NCBI GenBank assembly: GCA_963722555.1
Contig: CAVRNQ010000001.1
Span: 62,001-126,000 of the forward strand
Source of the DNA: Bog-366 sp963722555
Lineage (GTDB): Bacteria > Acidobacteriota > Terriglobia > UBA7540
Direction of reading: 5' to 3'
DNA length: 64,000 nucleotides
Below are positions 17,956 through 26,210 of this stretch, piece after piece. A program made the translations under genes and the position numbers. Position 1 is the first letter of the stretch. Every line of letters begins with the position of its first letter. The notes below the pieces were generated by a model, which was not told where the DNA came from, ran no database searches, and saw only the letters and a list, made by a program, of their open reading frames with translations.

Positions 17956-18070
17956 ATATGCTCCTTCGGCGCGGGTGGGGCAAACATTGATTTTCATGTA
18001 TGTCCCTTGACCCGACGGGCTGGTTGATGGTCGTCCAAAAACTTATGATGTTTGAAGCGAGTTCCCAAGG

Positions 18071-18108
18071 GTCGCAGACATAGAAGGCGATGTCTGCGCC
18101 ACTCGCGG
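18071..18108 (-). repeat. REP hairpin type A
   Basis: Minus strand: GTGGCGCAGACAT, loop cgccttct, ATGTCTGCG. It has the same head as other type A copies but a different arm. Confidence 0.65.
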
Positions 18109-18137
18109 GAGAATCTGAGGCATTAACCCGGTTTCCA

Positions 18138-18371
18138 TCATTCGGTTGTAATTGATGACCCGCACTGGCCACAGAGACCTTGTTCGTTCAGGTTCATTGG
18201 CTGAAAATAGCGTTCCAAAAGGACCCGCCTAAAAAACCGCTCTGGGGCATCCTGCCTGTATCCCCATCGTCCACAGGCCGCGCACTGCACCATCCATTTG
18301 CGGGTTCGTGGGTCCTTGAGGTACCAGCTTGGGTCGTGTTGTTCGTGCTTCGGTTTCTTTATCGTGGACAT
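18138..18371 (-). CDS. Small zinc-ribbon protein
   Basis: 77 residues with two CxxC pairs (CAACGRWGY and CGQCGSS) about 40 residues apart, consistent with a single zinc ribbon. The rest is charged and aromatic (DPSWYLKDPRTRKWMVQ). No family is recognised. The start at 18371 (MSTIKKPK) is preferred over the one 13 codons upstream, which falls inside the end of the toxin gene. It follows the relE remnant by less than 40 bases on the same strand and could be co-transcribed with it. Confidence 0.55.
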   Translation of the reverse strand: MSTIKKPKHEQHDPSWYLKDPRTRKWMVQCAACGRWGYRQDAPERFFRRVLLERYFQPMNLNEQGLCGQCGSSITTE

Positions 18372-18399
18372 GTGTGACCCGGAGCCGCACTTAGTAAGC

Positions 18400-18670
18400 C
18401 TAATCCTCATAAATCGTGCTTCGATGCCCTACGGCCACGACCAGCACGACAAACCGCTTCTCTTGAAGCTCACAAATGATGCGGTAATCCCGCACTCGAT
18501 ACCGCCACAATCCAAACTTGCTGGCACGAAGGGGTTTGCCGAAGTCGCGCGGGTCTGCGAGCCATCGCGATGCGCTGGTCCATATAATCGAGAATCTCGC
18601 GCTGGATTGTCCGGTCGAGCTTCTTGAGGTCTTTCAACACTCGAGGATCGTACTCAATCGTCCAGGCCAA
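18400..18670 (-). pseudogene. RelE/ParE-family toxin, frameshifted
   Basis: Begins MAWTIEYDPRVLKDLKKLDR, a typical RelE N-terminus, and stays in frame to about residue 30 (MDQRIAMA). Near 18552 the reading must shift by one base to continue with ADPRDFGKPL, RASKFGLWRYRVRDYRIIC and FVVLVVAVGHRSTIYED to the TAG at 18400. The second half carries the usual RelE active-site-side residues (RYRVRDYRI, GHR). Without the shift the frame ends early at 18470. Either an inactivated toxin or a sequencing or assembly error. Confidence 0.8.
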
Positions 18671-18866
18671 GTTCTTTCCTCACTTGCCGGCTGGTGAGCG
18701 CCGGGCGGCGCTTCTCCAGGCGCGCCTCCGCGAGATAACGATCTTCGAGGTCTTCGATGTTGTCCTCGATGAGCTCGCGAGCGTAGTAGGACTTCGTGCG
18801 CCCCGTGCGTTGCGCCAACTCGGAAAGTCGCCTTTCAATATCAGGGTCGAGCCGGATCGAAAGCAT
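18654..18866 (-). CDS. RHH (RelB/DinJ-like) antitoxin
   Basis: 70 residues: MLSIRLDPDIERRLSELAQR followed by TGRTKSYYARELIEDNIEDL, the beta-strand and two helices of a ribbon-helix-helix DNA-binding domain. The acidic C-terminal half would wrap the toxin. It overlaps the toxin start by 17 bases, the normal arrangement. Its partner is frameshifted, so the antitoxin may now be an orphan autorepressor. Confidence 0.85.
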   Translation of the reverse strand: MLSIRLDPDIERRLSELAQRTGRTKSYYARELIEDNIEDLEDRYLAEARLEKRRPALTSRQVRKELGLDD

Positions 18867-18951
18867 GGAAATCTCCTCGTGTATTACATGTCATATACAT
18901 CATACACTCCTAATAGTTGAAGCGCACCCAAGATAGGCCGGCTTCGCCTCC

Positions 18952-18980
18952 TCAGGATGACAGTGTGAAGGGTTTTTCCG
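18952..18980. repeat. Short 'ctcctcaggatgacag' repeat copy
   Basis: A partial member of the interspersed tcatcctgagc family, followed by the gggtttttccgc word that ends other copies. Confidence 0.5.
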
Positions 18981-19026
18981 CTTGCCTTCGCATTGCCGTC
19001 CTTTGCTGCCTTTTGCTCGTCACTCA

Positions 19027-20196
19027 TCACTCGTCACTGCCCTTCAGCGACCGCAGCAGGACTTCCCGCAACTCCTCTTGCGCGAGCGCCAGAGGATTCC
19101 CCTTCATGCTGCTCGCCTGGGAAGCTTCCGCGATAAGCGTCGGAACGTCCTGCTCACTCATCCCGTAAGCGGCCAGCGGCGGAATCCCAAGATCACGGCA
19201 GGTGTCGCGCACCCACTCGATGCCCGCCTCAGCCGTGGCGTTCGTCCGCCCGGTGAGGAGGCGCGCCACGTGCTCGTAGCGCCGCAACGCGTCGCTGTCG
19301 GGCGCGCGGGCGCGCAAGGCCCGCAGGTTGATCTCCATGCCGTAGGGGAGGATTGCCGCGCAAATAGCTCCGTGCGGGGCCGGGAACTTTCCTCCCAGTG
19401 GCCCGGCAAACCCATGCACGACACCCAATCCCGCGTTCGCGAGGGCCAAGCCACTCAGCAGCGCGGCCAGAGACATATCCCGGCGCGCCGCAGGGTCATG
19501 CCCCTCATGAAAGGCCCGCCGCAGCGACCGCGCGGCACGCTCGATTCCTTCCACGCAGAACCCATCCGTCAGGGGGTTCGAGCGGAGGGAGACGTAGGCC
19601 TCAATCAACTGCGTCAGCGCATCGAGACCGGTGCGTGCGGTCACCGCGGGGGGCAGGCCGAGGGCAAGTTCCGGATCAACCACCGCGAGGCGTGGCAGCA
19701 ACCCAGGGCTCCGCAAGCTGACTTTCACTCGCCGCTCGGGCACGCCCAGCACCGCGTTGCGGGTCACCTCCGAGCCAGTACCCGCCGTAGTGGGCACGGT
19801 GATGAAGGGCGCAGCAGGGCATTCGAGCGGCTTCCCTCGGCCCACCACTTCCAGGTAATCCATCAGGTCGCCCGGATTGGTGAGCAACCCCGCCATGGCT
19901 TTACCCGCGTCGATGGCACTGCCGCCGCCGCAGGCAACCACCAAGTCACATTTTTCCTCGCGGGCAAATGCCACTCCCCGGCGAACCAAATCGATCGTAG
20001 GTTCGCCCTCCGCCACGAAGGTACTGGCCGCGACGCCGGCGGTAGCAAGGTCAGCCAGCAACCGGCCTGACCGCTCGGGCGTGCGCCCCGTTACGAGCAG
20101 AGCGCGGCGTCCCCAGCGCTTCGCCGCCGGTGCAACCTCGCGCACCCTGCCTTCGCCGAAAAGGATGCGCGTCGCCGTGGCAAACTCGAACTGCAT
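19027..20196 (-). CDS. Iron-containing alcohol dehydrogenase family protein
   Basis: About 389 residues. NAD-binding GGGSAIDAGKAMAG (near 93-106), TTAGTGSEVT and the metal region are present. Metal ligand positions: Asp in GLDALTQ, then VVHGFAGPLGG and FPAPHG supply two His. The first His expected in the usual GxDALxHxxE motif is Gln here (DALTQLIEA), which also occurs in a sub-branch of the family, so the metal identity is uncertain. The ATG at 20196 has GGTGAGG upstream and lies 8 bases after the stop of the monooxygenase gene, so the two are one operon. Substrate unknown; alcohol or maleylacetate-type reductases are possible. Confidence 0.88.
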   Translation of the reverse strand: MQFEFATATRILFGEGRVREVAPAAKRWGRRALLVTGRTPERSGRLLADLATAGVAASTFVAEGEPTIDLVRRGVAFAREEKCDLVVACGGGSAIDAGKAMAGLLTNPGDLMDYLEVVGRGKPLECPAAPFITVPTTAGTGSEVTRNAVLGVPERRVKVSLRSPGLLPRLAVVDPELALGLPPAVTARTGLDALTQLIEAYVSLRSNPLTDGFCVEGIERAARSLRRAFHEGHDPAARRDMSLAALLSGLALANAGLGVVHGFAGPLGGKFPAPHGAICAAILPYGMEINLRALRARAPDSDALRRYEHVARLLTGRTNATAEAGIEWVRDTCRDLGIPPLAAYGMSEQDVPTLIAEASQASSMKGNPLALAQEELREVLLRSLKGSDE

Positions 20197-20203
20197 CAGC
20201 GCC

Positions 20204-20509
20204 TCACCAACCTTCATCGGGGGGGAATACACTCGAGTACTGCACGCGCGTGCGCGCCTCAGCCATCAGGGGCGCGGCGCGCTCGCGCCACGTTGCGTAA
20301 TGACCCGTCTCCTTGTGCGCCACCGTGGCCTCCTCGCTCCGATAGACCTCGACCAGGACGAAGCGGGTAGGGTCGTCCTTGTGTTGAATCACATCAAAGC
20401 GCGCGATGCCCGGCTCTTTCACACTATGGCGCGCATTGTCCAGCGTCGCCTCCTTGAAGGCTTCAATGCAATCGGACTTTACTCGCACATGCACGTGAAC
20501 GATAAGCAT
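20204..20509 (-). CDS. Antibiotic biosynthesis monooxygenase (ABM) domain protein
   Basis: 101 residues with the ferredoxin-like ABM dimer fold: VHVHVRVKSDCIEAFKEATL, ARFDVIQHKDDPTRFVLVEV, H in AHKETGHY. Relatives include quinol monooxygenases (YgiN) and the LsrG isomerase. It is the first gene of a two-gene operon with the dehydrogenase, so a joint role in oxidising or rearranging a small carbonyl/quinol compound is plausible but unproven. Confidence 0.88.
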   Translation of the reverse strand: MLIVHVHVRVKSDCIEAFKEATLDNARHSVKEPGIARFDVIQHKDDPTRFVLVEVYRSEEATVAHKETGHYATWRERAAPLMAEARTRVQYSSVFPPDEGW

Positions 20510-20518
20510 GATTCCCTC

Positions 20519-20575
20519 CTGAGCCTGAGCCCTTCGCTGTCATCCTGGGCGAAGCGAAGGACCCCTGCATTTGTA
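20519..20575. repeat. Interspersed 'cttcgctgtcatcctgggc' repeat
   Basis: cctgagcccttcgctgtcatcctgggcgaagcgaagg-type words directly upstream of the ABM gene; same family as 784-921. Confidence 0.6.
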
Positions 20576-20581
20576 GCAGGT

Positions 20582-20669
20582 GTAGCGCGGACCTGTTCTG
20601 TGGGTCCGCGGCTCGTCCCCTCTGGGCAAGGAAAAGCCGCGGACCTACAGAACAGGGGTCCGCGCTACC
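20582..20669. repeat. Inverted pair of GTAGCGC REP hairpins
   Basis: Left GTAGCGCGGACC...GGTCCGCGGCT (20582-20613) and right AGCCGCGGACC...GGTCCGCGCTAC (20635-20669). Both are palindromic and they are mirror copies of each other, the classic two-REP unit. Confidence 0.75.
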
Positions 20670-20674
20670 CTTCC

Positions 20675-21199
20675 TCAATGCAGCCCGAACTTCTCGACGC
20701 ACCGCCAGCCGCGCGGCTCGCCGCGAGTCGAGTAGAGGTGCAGGCTTCGCACCTTGAACTCCAGGTCGACTCGCGGCCCCAACTCCGCTGTCGCTTCGTC
20801 CTTCAAGCTCCGGCTGAAATTCCCGTAGAGGAGACTCAGGTGGGGCATGAAAGGAGCCTCGCGGCGGAACCCGAATACCTCCTGCGCGACTCGATGAGCT
20901 TTGAGAAGCGGCTTGGTAATCGTCGCCCGAACGAAGAGGCAGCGGAAATACTCGTCGAGGTAATCGATGTCCCCGAGCCGGATCGTGAAGGGCCGGATGA
21001 GTGTGGCCAGCGCCGCGGATTTGCGAATGGCTTCGCGGCGCGGCGCGACGATGCTCCCCAGTAGCGTGACGTGCGGCGCAAATTCCGGGGCAGCGTAGCG
21101 GGCGCTCAATCTGTGAAGAGTTCGCGCGAGCCTCTCGTACACATCACCCCTCGGCATCAACCACAGGGAGTATCTTTCTCCGGCTTGTTTCTGGGCCAT
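20675..21199 (-). CDS. 2H phosphoesterase (2'-5' RNA ligase / cyclic phosphodiesterase-like)
   Basis: 174 residues. Two HxT/S motifs about 80 residues apart (FAPHVTLLGS and FMPHLSLLYG) mark the 2H phosphoesterase fold, which opens or closes 2',3'-cyclic phosphates in RNA or cyclic nucleotides. The architecture most resembles plant/yeast-type cyclic phosphodiesterases. The start at 21199 (MAQKQAGERYSLW) sits closest to the fold; an ATG 8 codons upstream is also possible. Confidence 0.8.
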   Translation of the reverse strand: MAQKQAGERYSLWLMPRGDVYERLARTLHRLSARYAAPEFAPHVTLLGSIVAPRREAIRKSAALATLIRPFTIRLGDIDYLDEYFRCLFVRATITKPLLKAHRVAQEVFGFRREAPFMPHLSLLYGNFSRSLKDEATAELGPRVDLEFKVRSLHLYSTRGEPRGWRCVEKFGLH

Positions 21200-21294
21200 T
21201 ACGATCCCTCGACCCGCGCCCACGTGCCCGCCGCCCGGAGATTACTCGCCAGGAACACCCACGCCGCCGGTTTGCCGTAACGCGAAACGCGAGG

Positions 21295-22107
21295 TTACTG
21301 CCCTCCCTCAGCAAGCTCTCTGATCCAGAGGTTGCGATAGCGCACCGGATGGTTGTGGTCCTGCAGCCGGAGCGGAAGTTTTTCCGGCGTGGGGTGATAG
21401 GGCGGACGCACGTGGTGCCCGGTTGGACCCGTTGGGGCGACGTGATCCTGAACCAGCACACCATTATGGATCACGGTGACAGAGGCCGGCCGCAGCAGTT
21501 TGCCGCCTGCGTCGAAGCGTGGTCCGTGGAAAATGATGTCGTAGGTCTGCCATTGGCCGGGTGGGCGCATGGCGTTTACCAGTGGTGGATATTGCCCATA
21601 GACGGCCGCGGCTTGGCCGTCGGCATAGGTCACATTCTGATACGAGTCGAGAACTTGAATCTCATAAAGTCCATGCAGGAAAACGCCGCTATTGCCGCGG
21701 TCCTGGTCTTCGCCGTGCGGCGGGTCGGGCGCAGCCCACTCAACGTGCAGTTGGCAATCGCCGAACGCCTGCTTCGTCTGGATGTCACCGGTCTGGGCGG
21801 CCGTTTCGAAATAGCCCTCGCCCACTTTCCATTTCGCCGGACCGCCGTTGACGCTCTCCCAGTTCGAAAGATCTGTCCCGTTGAACAGCACGATGGCATC
21901 CGAGGGAGGATTCCCCGCCCTTTCCTGCGTGCTGGCGGTGCCGGGCGTGATGACCGGCGGATGTGGCCGGCTGCGGTCGTGAATCTCCCATTCGTGTTTT
22001 GCCTCTTGAGGTGCTGCTGACGGCTGGCTGGTCGCGATCATACTCAGGGCAGTCGCCACCGCCAAACAGCCCCCGCCAAAAAAGAGCGCTTTGCGCATAG
22101 TCTCCAT
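21295..22107 (-). CDS. DUF1080 (3-keto-disaccharide hydrolase-like) secreted protein
   Basis: 270 residues. An N-terminal signal peptide (MRKALFFGGGCLAVATALSM) is followed by a spacer and one DUF1080 domain: VLFNGTDLSNWE (near 73), GDIQTKQAFGDCQLHVEW, NSGVFLHGLYEIQVLDSY and a C-terminal IRELA strand. The fold is a concanavalin-like sandwich; characterised relatives hydrolyse 3-keto-glycosides in the periplasm. Two Gfo/Idh oxidoreductases elsewhere in the window could belong to the same type of sugar pathway, but they are not adjacent. Confidence 0.88.
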   Translation of the reverse strand: METMRKALFFGGGCLAVATALSMIATSQPSAAPQEAKHEWEIHDRSRPHPPVITPGTASTQERAGNPPSDAIVLFNGTDLSNWESVNGGPAKWKVGEGYFETAAQTGDIQTKQAFGDCQLHVEWAAPDPPHGEDQDRGNSGVFLHGLYEIQVLDSYQNVTYADGQAAAVYGQYPPLVNAMRPPGQWQTYDIIFHGPRFDAGGKLLRPASVTVIHNGVLVQDHVAPTGPTGHHVRPPYHPTPEKLPLRLQDHNHPVRYRNLWIRELAEGGQ

Positions 22108-22262
22108 TCCTTCCTCCTGTCAATTTCGCATGAAATCGGATGGTGTGTGAAGCCTGCCTCCGAATGTGTTTCTGCGCATACGGCGTAATTGTACTCCGCA
22201 GCTTGAATATATAGAACCTCGCCGATGCAGATCTCCGCGCCGGCGCCAGCGGCCCGCGACCT

Positions 22263-22952
22263 TCATCCCCGCATGCTGCGCCAAAGGGCGTCCAGTCCCT
22301 CCAGCGTGAACTCGGCAGACTGTGAATAGGCAATAATCCGGTGCTCCATGTCCGCCACCTTCCTGGCGCCTTCCGGAATCTTGGCGGCCAGTTCCCGCGG
22401 GACGTTTACCACCCCGTGCTGGTCCGCGTGCAGCAGATCTCCCGGCCGCACGGTCAGGCCGCCCACCCGCACCGGGGTTCCGGCCTCCACGATGTGCACG
22501 TAAGCGTGCGAAACGGCGATGTGGGCCGCGAAGAAATGGAAGCGCAGGGCCGCAACTTCCTCCAGATCGCGCACCGCGCCGTTGGTCACGACCCCGACGC
22601 ACCCCAGTGCCAGATGCACATTGGCGTTGACTTCGCCCCAGTAAGAGCCCAGCCCGGGCGGATCGTCAAGATCCTCCACCACCACCACGCGCGGCGAGGG
22701 CACCTGCAGAACCTTCTCCCAATGCACGCGCGCATGAACGGTTTCACCTTCCGCCCCGGGCGTCGCGGCCCGGATCTTGAGAGTCACGGCGTAACCCACC
22801 ATGACGCCAAGCTGCGGGAAAACACAGCGGATCTCCGGACGCATGAATCCTTCATGGCGCGGCCGAACGTTGAAGACTTCGATGGCATTGGCCACAGTGG
22901 GGCTGGTGAACTCGCCCAAGTGGTCAAGCACGGGAACAGGCAGAGCTTCCAT
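22263..22952 (-). CDS. RraA-like / 4-hydroxy-4-methyl-2-oxoglutarate aldolase-type protein
   Basis: 229 residues. The RraA/HMG-aldolase fold is indicated by GCVGVVTNGAVRDLEEV (with the metal-site Arg-Asp pair), PVRVGGLTVRPGDLLHAD and QHGVVNVPRE. Family members either cleave 4-hydroxy-4-methyl-2-oxoglutarate or act as RNase E inhibitors. The length and the NGAVRD motif support a catalytic aldolase or decarboxylase. The ATG at 22952 has GGAGG 9 bases upstream; the longer open frame is not needed. Confidence 0.85.
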   Translation of the reverse strand: MEALPVPVLDHLGEFTSPTVANAIEVFNVRPRHEGFMRPEIRCVFPQLGVMVGYAVTLKIRAATPGAEGETVHARVHWEKVLQVPSPRVVVVEDLDDPPGLGSYWGEVNANVHLALGCVGVVTNGAVRDLEEVAALRFHFFAAHIAVSHAYVHIVEAGTPVRVGGLTVRPGDLLHADQHGVVNVPRELAAKIPEGARKVADMEHRIIAYSQSAEFTLEGLDALWRSMRG

Positions 22953-23222
22953 CGCAGAACCTCCAGAGAAGACTGGTGGTCCCCATTCTAATGGAGTTCT
23001 GCTCGAGTTCGTGAGTCTCTTCTTAGCGCAGATGAAGTGATATACTGAAGCTGGCTCCCGGCAGGTTGACAGGAAGTGACCGGGCGGCGAGTCCAACAGG
23101 GCTGGACCTCTATTTTCAATTCAGAAAATGTCGAAGGCCGGCGCGAGGTCTCGAAAGACCTTGCAAAGGGGGCCGGGCACAGTGCGAGAAGTCATCAGGA
23201 ACGGGTCACAGGGGGGAAAAAC

Positions 23223-23702
23223 ATGGCCACAGAAAGAGCCACATTCGGAGCGGGGTGCTTCTGGGGAGTGGAAGCGGCATTCCGCCAAGTCCCGGGAGTC
23301 GTTTCCACGGCGGTGGGTTATATGGGCGGGAATCTCAAGAACCCCACTTATCGCGACGTCTGCACTGACCAAACCGGGCACGCGGAAGTCGTGGAGGTCA
23401 CTTTCGACCCCTCACAGGTTCCCTACGCCGACCTTTTGAAAATCTTCTGGGAGAGCCACGATCCCACCCAGTTCAACCGGCAGGGGCCTGACTGCGGCAA
23501 ACAATATCGCACGGCGATATTTTTCCACACACCCGAACAGGAAGCAGCGGCCCGTGCGTCAAAACAGAGCCTGGAACAGTCCGGGACCTACAAGAAGCCC
23601 ATTGTCACGGAGATCACGGCGGCGCCGGAGTTCTGGCGCGCGGAAGAACATCACCAGCAGTATCTTGAAAAGCGCGGCTTGGCAAGTTGCCACATTAAGT
23701 AG
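23223..23702 (+). CDS. msrA: Peptide-methionine (S)-S-oxide reductase
   Basis: 159 residues, full length. Catalytic motif GAGCFWGVEAAF (Cys about residue 11), GYMGG, GHAEVVEV, FWESHDPTQFNRQGPDCG and resolving Cys in LASCHIK near the C-terminus. It repairs oxidised methionine using thioredoxin. The ATG at 23223 is preceded by GGGGGG. The gene is divergent from the RraA-like gene. Confidence 0.97.
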   Translation: MATERATFGAGCFWGVEAAFRQVPGVVSTAVGYMGGNLKNPTYRDVCTDQTGHAEVVEVTFDPSQVPYADLLKIFWESHDPTQFNRQGPDCGKQYRTAIFFHTPEQEAAARASKQSLEQSGTYKKPIVTEITAAPEFWRAEEHHQQYLEKRGLASCHIK

Positions 23703-23758
23703 GCGGGGTTTCCCCGGCGTGCTCATTTTCCGGGCGGCATGCCAACATGGAGGCGACA

Positions 23759-24352
23759 TCAAGGGGGGGGCAAGCCGCTGGGAATCCGCTCGTACATCAC
23801 CACGCAATCCTGCTCGTCCACCTCCCGCAAACGGACGTCGATCAATTCGCTCTCGGAGGTCGGGATGATGCGACCCACATAATTGGCCTGGATGGGCAAT
23901 TCCCGGTGGCCGCGGTCGATGAGGACGCACAGCTCGACGCGTTGTGGCCGGCCATGCTTCAGCAACGCATCCAGGGCGGCGCGTGTCGTGCGCCCGGTGT
24001 AGAGGACGTCGTCCACCAGAATTGCGGTCTTCCCTCGCACGGAGAACTTCGCGCTGATGGCTTGTACGACAGGCTTCTCTCCGATCTCGGAGAAATCGTC
24101 CCGATAGATGGTAATGTCGAGCGTCTCCACGGGGGGCGAGAATTTCTCGATGTCCGCCATCTTGCGCGCCAGACGCTCCGCCAGCGGCACGCCGCGCCGG
24201 CGGATGCCCACCAGCACCACGCCCTCCAGGCCGTTATTGCGCTCCAGGATTTCGTGCGCCAGCCGTACCAGCGTGCGGTCGATCTCCGATGCGGACATCA
24301 ACTGTGCCTTCTCCCGCAGACCTTGCAGGTTGGCCACCTTGGTTTTGTTCAT
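23759..24352 (-). CDS. pyrR: PyrR: pyrimidine operon attenuator / uracil phosphoribosyltransferase
   Basis: 197 residues. The PRPP loop ILVDDVLYTGRTTRAA (about 112-127) and RLAHEILERN, VGIRRRGVPLAERL and DYR-type segments are typical of PyrR, which binds UMP/PRPP and regulates pyr mRNA, with weak UPRT activity. No pyrB or pyrC gene follows in the window: the next downstream minus-strand gene is far away. Its start overlaps the end of the endonuclease V gene by ATGA, so it is translated from that transcript. Confidence 0.95.
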   Translation of the reverse strand: MNKTKVANLQGLREKAQLMSASEIDRTLVRLAHEILERNNGLEGVVLVGIRRRGVPLAERLARKMADIEKFSPPVETLDITIYRDDFSEIGEKPVVQAISAKFSVRGKTAILVDDVLYTGRTTRAALDALLKHGRPQRVELCVLIDRGHRELPIQANYVGRIIPTSESELIDVRLREVDEQDCVVMYERIPSGLPPP

Positions 24353-25122
24353 GAACGGCTCCTGTCGCGGATTATAACATCGTCGCCACCAGCCTGCTGC
24401 GCTTGCTGCGCGGCCGCGGTCGAGACCCGATCCCGGGCGCGCTGCCCCTGGTGGGCGCGCCGGAGATCACGCACCAAGTGATCCGCCTCGCGAGTGGGTC
24501 GGGGGATGCGGAATCCGTCCAGGCACTGCCTCACGATGCGTACCGCCGAGGGCAGGGAGATGCGGTGCCCGATGGTGACGTATATCGGCTTCACATTCTC
24601 GCGCGTACGGAGGACTGTTCCAACCCTTTCGCCTCTGTCGATCAGCGGCGCCGTGGAACCGGCCCGCGCGGCCGGCTCCGCACCGGCGCCCACCAGGATC
24701 GATTTCGCGCAGCCGATCGTGGGCTTGTCCAGGAGCAGGCCGAGGTGGCAGGCAATCCCGAAGCGCCGCGGATGCGCGATCCCATGGCCGTCAATCAGGA
24801 TCACGTCGGGCTCAGTCCTCAGCCGCTCGAACGCCGCCAACAAAACGGGGCTTTCTCGAAAAGAGAGCAGGCCCGGCACATAAGGGAAGCGCAGCGTGCG
24901 CCGCGCCATGCGGCGCTCAACCTCGGCGAGTTGCGGAAACGTGTACACGATGACCCCGGCGAAAGCCAGGTTTGTGTCTGGGTCGAAAGCCAGGTCCGCT
25001 CCGGCCACGTAGCGCAGGGTTTCGAAGCGATCCTCCCTTTCCACGCGCGGCTGCAAGGCGGCCTGGAGGCGCATCGCCTCACGAGGGGTCAGGTCCCAGC
25101 GGGTTCGTAATCTCGTTTCCAT
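24349..25122 (-). CDS. nfi: Endonuclease V
   Basis: 257 residues from METRLRTRW. The family core is clear: YVAGADLAF (first Asp), GVIVYTFPQL, DVILIDGHGIAHPRRFGIA (catalytic Asp and His) and VRIVRQCLDGFRIPRPTREAD. EndoV nicks DNA or RNA 3' of deaminated bases (inosine). The C-terminal about 35 residues are a basic, Gln/Ala-rich tail not seen in short EndoV proteins. It overlaps pyrR by four bases, so the pair is translationally coupled. Confidence 0.93.
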   Translation of the reverse strand: METRLRTRWDLTPREAMRLQAALQPRVEREDRFETLRYVAGADLAFDPDTNLAFAGVIVYTFPQLAEVERRMARRTLRFPYVPGLLSFRESPVLLAAFERLRTEPDVILIDGHGIAHPRRFGIACHLGLLLDKPTIGCAKSILVGAGAEPAARAGSTAPLIDRGERVGTVLRTRENVKPIYVTIGHRISLPSAVRIVRQCLDGFRIPRPTREADHLVRDLRRAHQGQRARDRVSTAAAQQAQQAGGDDVIIRDRSRS

Positions 25123-25266
25123 CGCGCCGCAGTAGTGAGAGAATAGCGCGTTCTTGCCGGTCTGCCTACATACGACTTCGCACCCCCGGTCAGAGGGGTG
25201 GCCGGGCAATTGCTCACGGCAGCTCGCGAATTCCGAACGCTCCAGTGTCTCGAAGGATTAGGGCCC

Positions 25267-25791
25267 ATGAAACACCTCAACTTCGAGTTCAAGGCTCGAC
25301 TCCATGACGAGTCACAAATCCGTGCCACCCTCAAGCGCTTGCGCGCACGCTTCCTGGGAACGGACCATCAGATCGATACCTACTTCCGTGTTCCTTCGGG
25401 ACGATTGAAGATTCGTAAGGGACGGATCGAAAACGCCCTGATTTTCTACCAACGGCCCAACACTGCGCGGGCCCGGCGCTCCACGATCGACATGATGCTG
25501 CTGCCGCGCCGGAACTCGGTGCGGACGATTCTGGCGCGCTCCCTGGGGATTCTGGCCGTGGTGGACAAGCGCCGGGAGATCTATTTCGCCGGCAATGTTA
25601 AGATCCATCTCGACCGGGTCCGCGGCCTGGGGAAGTTTGTGGAAGTGGAGGCGATCACGAAGTCGGGCGACCTCCGCAAGGTGCGCGCGCAAGCCAGAAA
25701 ATTCCAGAAGCTTTTCGCCATCTCCCCGGCTGACATTGTCCCCCTGTCCTATTGCGACATGGTCCACCAAAAACGGACGGCGCGCGCGTAG
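25267..25791 (+). CDS. CYTH-domain protein (class IV adenylate cyclase-like)
   Basis: 174 residues. The start MKHLNFEFKARL carries the ExExK-like signature of the triphosphate tunnel fold (FEFKA). HQIDTYFRVPSGRLKIRKG, ALIFYQRP, DKRREIYFAGNVKIHLDRV and LGKFVEVEA follow the CYTH strand order. Such enzymes act on triphosphates (thiamine triphosphatase, inorganic triphosphatase or adenylate cyclase CyaB type); the reaction cannot be chosen from sequence. The upstream ATG at 25198 is in frame but lacks the fold's normal N-terminus. Confidence 0.85.
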   Translation: MKHLNFEFKARLHDESQIRATLKRLRARFLGTDHQIDTYFRVPSGRLKIRKGRIENALIFYQRPNTARARRSTIDMMLLPRRNSVRTILARSLGILAVVDKRREIYFAGNVKIHLDRVRGLGKFVEVEAITKSGDLRKVRAQARKFQKLFAISPADIVPLSYCDMVHQKRTARA

Positions 25792-25841
25792 CGATGGCCG
25801 GCACGGCCGCGCTGCGCTGCTCGTCAATTTGTTTCTGGGTC

Positions 25842-25920
25842 ACCCCCTCACCCGTCCCGCCCCGGCTGATGAAAACGCCGGCTGCGGGCCACCCTCTCCC
25901 CCAAGGGGGCGAGGGTTGTC
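25842..25920. repeat. Interspersed repeat 'ccggctgatgaaaacgccgg...ccctctcccccaaggg'
   Basis: A related copy lies at 62190-62262 (ccggctggtgaaagcgccgg, ccctctccccaaggg). Confidence 0.6.
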
Positions 25921-26027
25921 AATTTAAGTTAACGTCCCCCCTCGCCCTGGGGAGCAAGAGTCGTAAATTCCAACCAACACCCTCCGGCGGCTGCTTTGGC
26001 AATGATCCATGGGGGGGCGGCCTTTCA

Positions 26028-26063
26028 CTTTTGCCCTTTGCCTTTTGCCCTTTGCCTTTTGGT
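26028..26063 (+). repeat. Tandem 14-bp repeat cttttgccctttgc
   Basis: ttttgccctttgcc is repeated twice in tandem with a third partial copy. Confidence 0.75.
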
Positions 26064-26210
26064 TTTCTTTTGCGGTTTTCTATTGCGGGTCGGCCGTGCT
26101 GCGTTACCCTGCTATACTTCAGCTTTTCGAGGGGGTTCCGCGCCACACCAACCCGCCGCCGTAGCGGGCGAGGCGGGCCCCCGCATCCTGCGCACGACGG
26201 AGTCCAGCCG

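Larger units (their letters stand above)
25792..26210. other. Intergenic repeat region upstream of the GH35 gene
   Basis: Contains a caccc...ccggctgatgaaaacgcc...ctctcccccaaggg block (25842-25920, also found at about 62190-62262) and a short tandem repeat (26028-26063). No gene is supported. Confidence 0.6.
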
